Source: WTGA01 sp965214055 (GTDB lineage: Bacteria > Pseudomonadota > Gammaproteobacteria > Arenicellales > Poriferihabitantaceae). Taken from it: 64,000 bases of DNA. Below are positions 61,703 through 64,000 of this stretch, piece by piece. The notes below the pieces were generated by a model, which was given only the letters and a program-made list of their open reading frames with translations, did not search any database and was not told the origin of the DNA. The stretch spans positions 434,001 through 498,000 of the forward strand of contig OZ243931.1 of assembly GCA_965214055.1 (NCBI GenBank), in the 5' to 3' direction. How positions within the stretch are numbered: the stretch's first letter is position 1; every line of letters starts with the position of its first letter. A program made the position numbers and the translations under genes.

Positions 61703-62404
61703 ATGATGCCCAGACAGATTTTTGATTTCGGCGCGGAAACCGGCCAGGATGCTGTCCTGTCCCCCGCGGTACTGCAGTCCCGGGTCGATGCCATTGACCG
61801 GCAGATCCGGGAACTTGATCCGAATACCGAAGACCACCGGATGACCCGGGCCCGACTGGAAAAGGAAGGGGCCCGGGTACTGCTTGACTTGATGCGAAAC
61901 AAACTGGCCTGGGACAGGGCGCGTCCGCTGTTTGACACGTTCTTTCACGCACGAAGCTGGGAAGATGCCATCGAAATCTGTGAAATCCTGTTCCGGTGCA
62001 ACCAGGCCCAAAGTATCCCGGCTTTGGGTCAGGGGGTGTGGCTGTCCGTGACCTTTCCCGTGGACCCGGCCATCACCCTGTCCATGCTGCAGTATGTCAT
62101 TGACGAAACCCCTCCCGAAGCCGATGGAGCTGCGGTGGCCGCAGCCACCGCGGTTCATGTCTACCATCTGCGCAAGGACCCGGCGAAACATGACGACCTG
62201 TACGTGGATGTCATGCAAATGCTGACAACCGTCGGCCGAAGGCATGCCGATGTGCACGACCAGGCCGATTTCGACGCCTGGATTGTGCGCATGGAACTGG
62301 ACAACCCGGAAAAATTCCTGGTCAGGCTTCGCAATGTGATTGATGTGCTGGTACAGGATGAATGGTGGTTTGACCGCGAGCAGGTGCAGTCCACGCTGCC
62401 CTGA
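61703..62404 (+). CDS. unknown 233-residue protein of the dsr-linked operon
   Basis: The protein is predicted to be mainly alpha-helical and soluble, with an N-terminal charged helix (QSRVDAIDRQIRELDPNTED) and later hydrophobic helices (SLMSMLQYVIDETP-type segments), reminiscent of tandem helical hairpins. No catalytic motif, signal peptide or membrane segment is seen, and I do not recognise the family. It is co-translated between a TauD-like dioxygenase (six bases) and a Cas6-like protein (20 bases), so its function is probably tied to both. Two adjacent ATG codons give equal starts. Confidence 0.75.
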   Translation: MMPRQIFDFGAETGQDAVLSPAVLQSRVDAIDRQIRELDPNTEDHRMTRARLEKEGARVLLDLMRNKLAWDRARPLFDTFFHARSWEDAIEICEILFRCNQAQSIPALGQGVWLSVTFPVDPAITLSMLQYVIDETPPEADGAAVAAATAVHVYHLRKDPAKHDDLYVDVMQMLTTVGRRHADVHDQADFDAWIVRMELDNPEKFLVRLRNVIDVLVQDEWWFDREQVQSTLP

Positions 62405-62424
62405 AACCACCCCCACGGATCACC

Positions 62425-63105
62425 ATGCACTGGGCAGAAGACAAGCCTTCCGACGGCACCGCGGTTTCACACCGCCTCCAGGACCTGTCCTTTCGGATTC
62501 GTGCCGCAACGCTGCCCCTGGATCACGCGAGTGCCCTGTCCGAAGCCGTGATTGAACAATTGCCCTGGCTCACCGACGAACCCGGGGCCGGCATTCATCC
62601 CATCCACTATCCACAGTCCGGCAGCGGATGGACCCGGCAGGAGGATTCACCGGGAGAAATGTTCTTTGTCTCCAACCGGTCCCGCCTGAAATTGCGATTG
62701 CCGATCCCCCGATTGGCGGAGGCCTCCTCACTTTCCGGGCAGGTGCTTGACCTGGACGGTCACCGGCTGACCGTGGGCAAATCCCGGTCATTCCCCCTGC
62801 GCATGTCTGCGACCCTGTTCGCCCGGCGGGTAATTTTCGATGCCAGCGAGTCCGAAGACATTTTTGTGAACCGCATTGCCGGGGTGCTGGGCAAGGCAGG
62901 CATCACCGCAAGAAAAATATTGTGCGGCCGGGACAGGCGGTTGTATCGCAACGCCGAACCCATCCCGGTCAGGAGTGTCCTGCTCGCCGACCTGGGGGCC
63001 GAAGACTCCATCAAACTGCAGGAAGCGGGACTGGGGCCCGGGAGACTATACGGTTGCGGATTGTTTCTCCCTCATAAAAGCATCACTTCCACCGGCATGG
63101 TGTGA
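62425..63105 (+). CDS. Cas6/Cmx6-like RAMP protein without CRISPR context
   Basis: The 226-residue protein resembles the Cas6/Cmx6 (type I-MYXAN) group: opening LSFRIRAATLPLDHASALSE, GIHPIHYPQSG, LKLRLPIPRLAEASSLSG, a VGKSRSFPLRMSATL core, and the glycine-rich loop GLGPGRLYGCGLFLPHKSI at the end, which is the RAMP hallmark. Cas6 proteins cut CRISPR repeats, but no CRISPR array or other cas gene occurs in the window. It is the last gene of the TauD operon and converges with the dehydrogenase downstream. The call rests on pattern recognition of the ferredoxin-like fold and the G-loop, not on a profile search. Confidence 0.68.
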   Translation: MHWAEDKPSDGTAVSHRLQDLSFRIRAATLPLDHASALSEAVIEQLPWLTDEPGAGIHPIHYPQSGSGWTRQEDSPGEMFFVSNRSRLKLRLPIPRLAEASSLSGQVLDLDGHRLTVGKSRSFPLRMSATLFARRVIFDASESEDIFVNRIAGVLGKAGITARKILCGRDRRLYRNAEPIPVRSVLLADLGAEDSIKLQEAGLGPGRLYGCGLFLPHKSITSTGMV

Positions 63106-63108
63106 ACT

Positions 63109-63144
63109 GAAGACCGGACAGGACAGCCTACGGGCCGGTTCTTC
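63109..63144. terminator. hairpin between convergent genes
   Basis: GAAGACCGG (63109-63117) can pair with CCGGTTCTTC (63135-63144) with one bulge and a 17-base loop, at the junction of the convergent Cas6-like and dehydrogenase genes. It lacks a T-run, so its role as terminator is tentative. Confidence 0.3.
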
Positions 63145-64000
63145 AGGCCACCCGGTCCCGGGGTTCACTGCCTGCAAAAAAGGCATCGAGATTGTCCAGG
63201 GCCCGGAATCCCATGGCATCCCGTGTGTCGAGAGTCGCGCTGCCGATATGGGGCAGCATGAATATATTCTCATATCCTGAAAATGCCGGGTTACCCCCGG
63301 GTTCCGTGGCGAAACAGTCCAGCCCGGCTCCCGCTATCTTTCCGGAAGCCACGGCATCAAGCAACGCGGATTCCTCAATCAGGGCACCCCGTGCCGTGTT
63401 GACCACAATCGCACCGTCCGGCAATTTTGAAATCGTTTCGCGATTCAGGATTCCCGCGGTTTCCGGGGTGGCGGGGCAGTGCAACGAAAGAAACTGGGAC
63501 ACTCCCAGCAAGGAGTGGAGATTTTCATGGTAGATGGCATCCTGTTCCAGATCCCGGGCCAGGCGCGACCGATTGTGGTAGTGCACTTCCATTCCAAATC
63601 CCCTGGCGCGTTGTGCCATCACACGGCCGACCTTTCCCAGTCCAACGATTCCCAGACGCTTGCCGGTTACCTGGTGCCCAACCAGGAATGACGGACTCCA
63701 GTGCGACCATTTCCCGGTGCGAACCAGTCGGTCCCCTTCCACCGCCTTTCTCGCTACCCCAAGGAGCAGTAGCATGGCAATTTCCGCGGTGGCATCCGAC
63801 AGGACATCCGGGGTGTTGGTGACCACAATGCCCCGGTCCCGGAAAGCCTCCAGGTCGCAATGATCCACCCCGACAGAATGATTGGCAACGATCCGGGTGC
63901 GTTTTCCCATGCTGGACACGACCCCGGCATCAAAAATCTCCGAATGGCAGGGCAGGATGGCATCCACACGATGGCTCATGGCAATGATTTCCTCCGAAGA
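63143..64000 (-). CDS. D-2-hydroxyacid dehydrogenase (N-terminus cut by window edge)
   Basis: The frame is still open at base 64000, so the true start lies outside; at least 285 residues are visible. Features: NHSVGVDHCDLEAF and VVTNTPDVLSDATAEIAMLL in the substrate/hinge region, the NAD-binding GIVGLGKVGRVMAQRARGFG, VVNTARGALIEESALLDAV with the catalytic Arg, a Glu in ATEPGGNP, and His in LPHIGSAT. This is the glyoxylate/hydroxypyruvate or D-lactate-type dehydrogenase family. An internal ATG at 63979 would give a too-short protein. Confidence 0.9.
   Translation of the reverse strand, partial: SSEEIIAMSHRVDAILPCHSEIFDAGVVSSMGKRTRIVANHSVGVDHCDLEAFRDRGIVVTNTPDVLSDATAEIAMLLLLGVARKAVEGDRLVRTGKWSHWSPSFLVGHQVTGKRLGIVGLGKVGRVMAQRARGFGMEVHYHNRSRLARDLEQDAIYHENLHSLLGVSQFLSLHCPATPETAGILNRETISKLPDGAIVVNTARGALIEESALLDAVASGKIAGAGLDCFATEPGGNPAFSGYENIFMLPHIGSATLDTRDAMGFRALDNLDAFFAGSEPRDRVA

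Noticed and set aside
1..64000. CRISPR array, prompted by the Cas6-like gene
   Set aside because: No run of regularly spaced near-identical 23-40 bp repeats was seen; the repeats present are coding (tolA, dsrA), a tandem gene duplication, or single pairs of short repeats.

Overview
The window looks like the chromosome of a sulfur-oxidising gammaproteobacterium with a mixed organic/inorganic lifestyle. A complete reverse-type dissimilatory sulfite reductase core (dsrAB, dsrC, dsrMKLJOPN, including dsrL) fills the right third. The centre is typical gammaproteobacterial housekeeping: tol-pal, ruvCAB-yebC-aspS, rppH, prfC, pgeF and sprT. Two tRNAs are present (Lys-TTT, Ser-TGA). No CRISPR array, rRNA, prophage or intact insertion sequence was seen. 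The left edge cuts a sodium:solute symporter and the right edge cuts a 2-hydroxyacid dehydrogenase.

Layout. 1-2 kb: symporter and its small DUF4212 partner. 2-7.2 kb (+): an unknown conserved protein, an amidase, a DUF1989 protein, a CmcJ-family putative oxygenase and an aldo/keto reductase. 7.3-11 kb (-): two adjacent enzymes that each carry an N-terminal Rieske [2Fe-2S] domain, one fused to a thiamine-diphosphate enzyme and one to a glutamate-synthase-type FMN/3Fe-4S domain. 11.3-16 kb (+): a short-chain dehydrogenase, a C45 acyltransferase/hydrolase, a single-chain triple RidA protein, a tandemly duplicated ArsI-like C-As lyase and an aquaporin. 16-23 kb: a TRAP transporter, an isopenicillin-N-synthase-like oxygenase, sprT, a GIY-YIG protein and a Rieske oxygenase. 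Together this 20 kb reads as an accessory region for uptake and oxidation of nitrogen-containing organic compounds; the substrate cannot be read from sequence.

23.9-25.3 kb is a conspicuously GC-rich patch with an orphan sugar-binding protein. 25.3-38 kb is housekeeping on the minus strand (cpoB-pal-tolBARQ, ruvBAC-yebC-aspS-fmdB, a sugar nucleotidyltransferase, a BI-1 family protein). 38.2-39.2 kb has no convincing gene but holds a compact structured-RNA candidate with its own extended -10 and an intrinsic terminator, just upstream of a LysR regulator. 40-47.5 kb: a TonB-dependent receptor, rppH, a nitrilase-family amidase, prfC, pgeF and tRNA-Ser.

47.9-60.6 kb (-): dsrA, dsrB, dsrC, dsrM, dsrK, dsrL, dsrJ, dsrO, dsrP, dsrN, then a cytoplasmic NarX-like kinase and a NarL-like regulator. 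DsrAB would oxidise sulfur delivered on DsrC, and DsrMKJOP would connect DsrC thiols to the quinone pool. dsrEFH, normally between dsrB and dsrC in sulfur oxidisers, is absent there. Divergent from dsrA (60.8-63.1 kb, +) is a tight three-gene operon: a TauD-like dioxygenase, an unknown 233-residue protein and a protein resembling Cas6/Cmx6, with no CRISPR array or other cas gene in the window.
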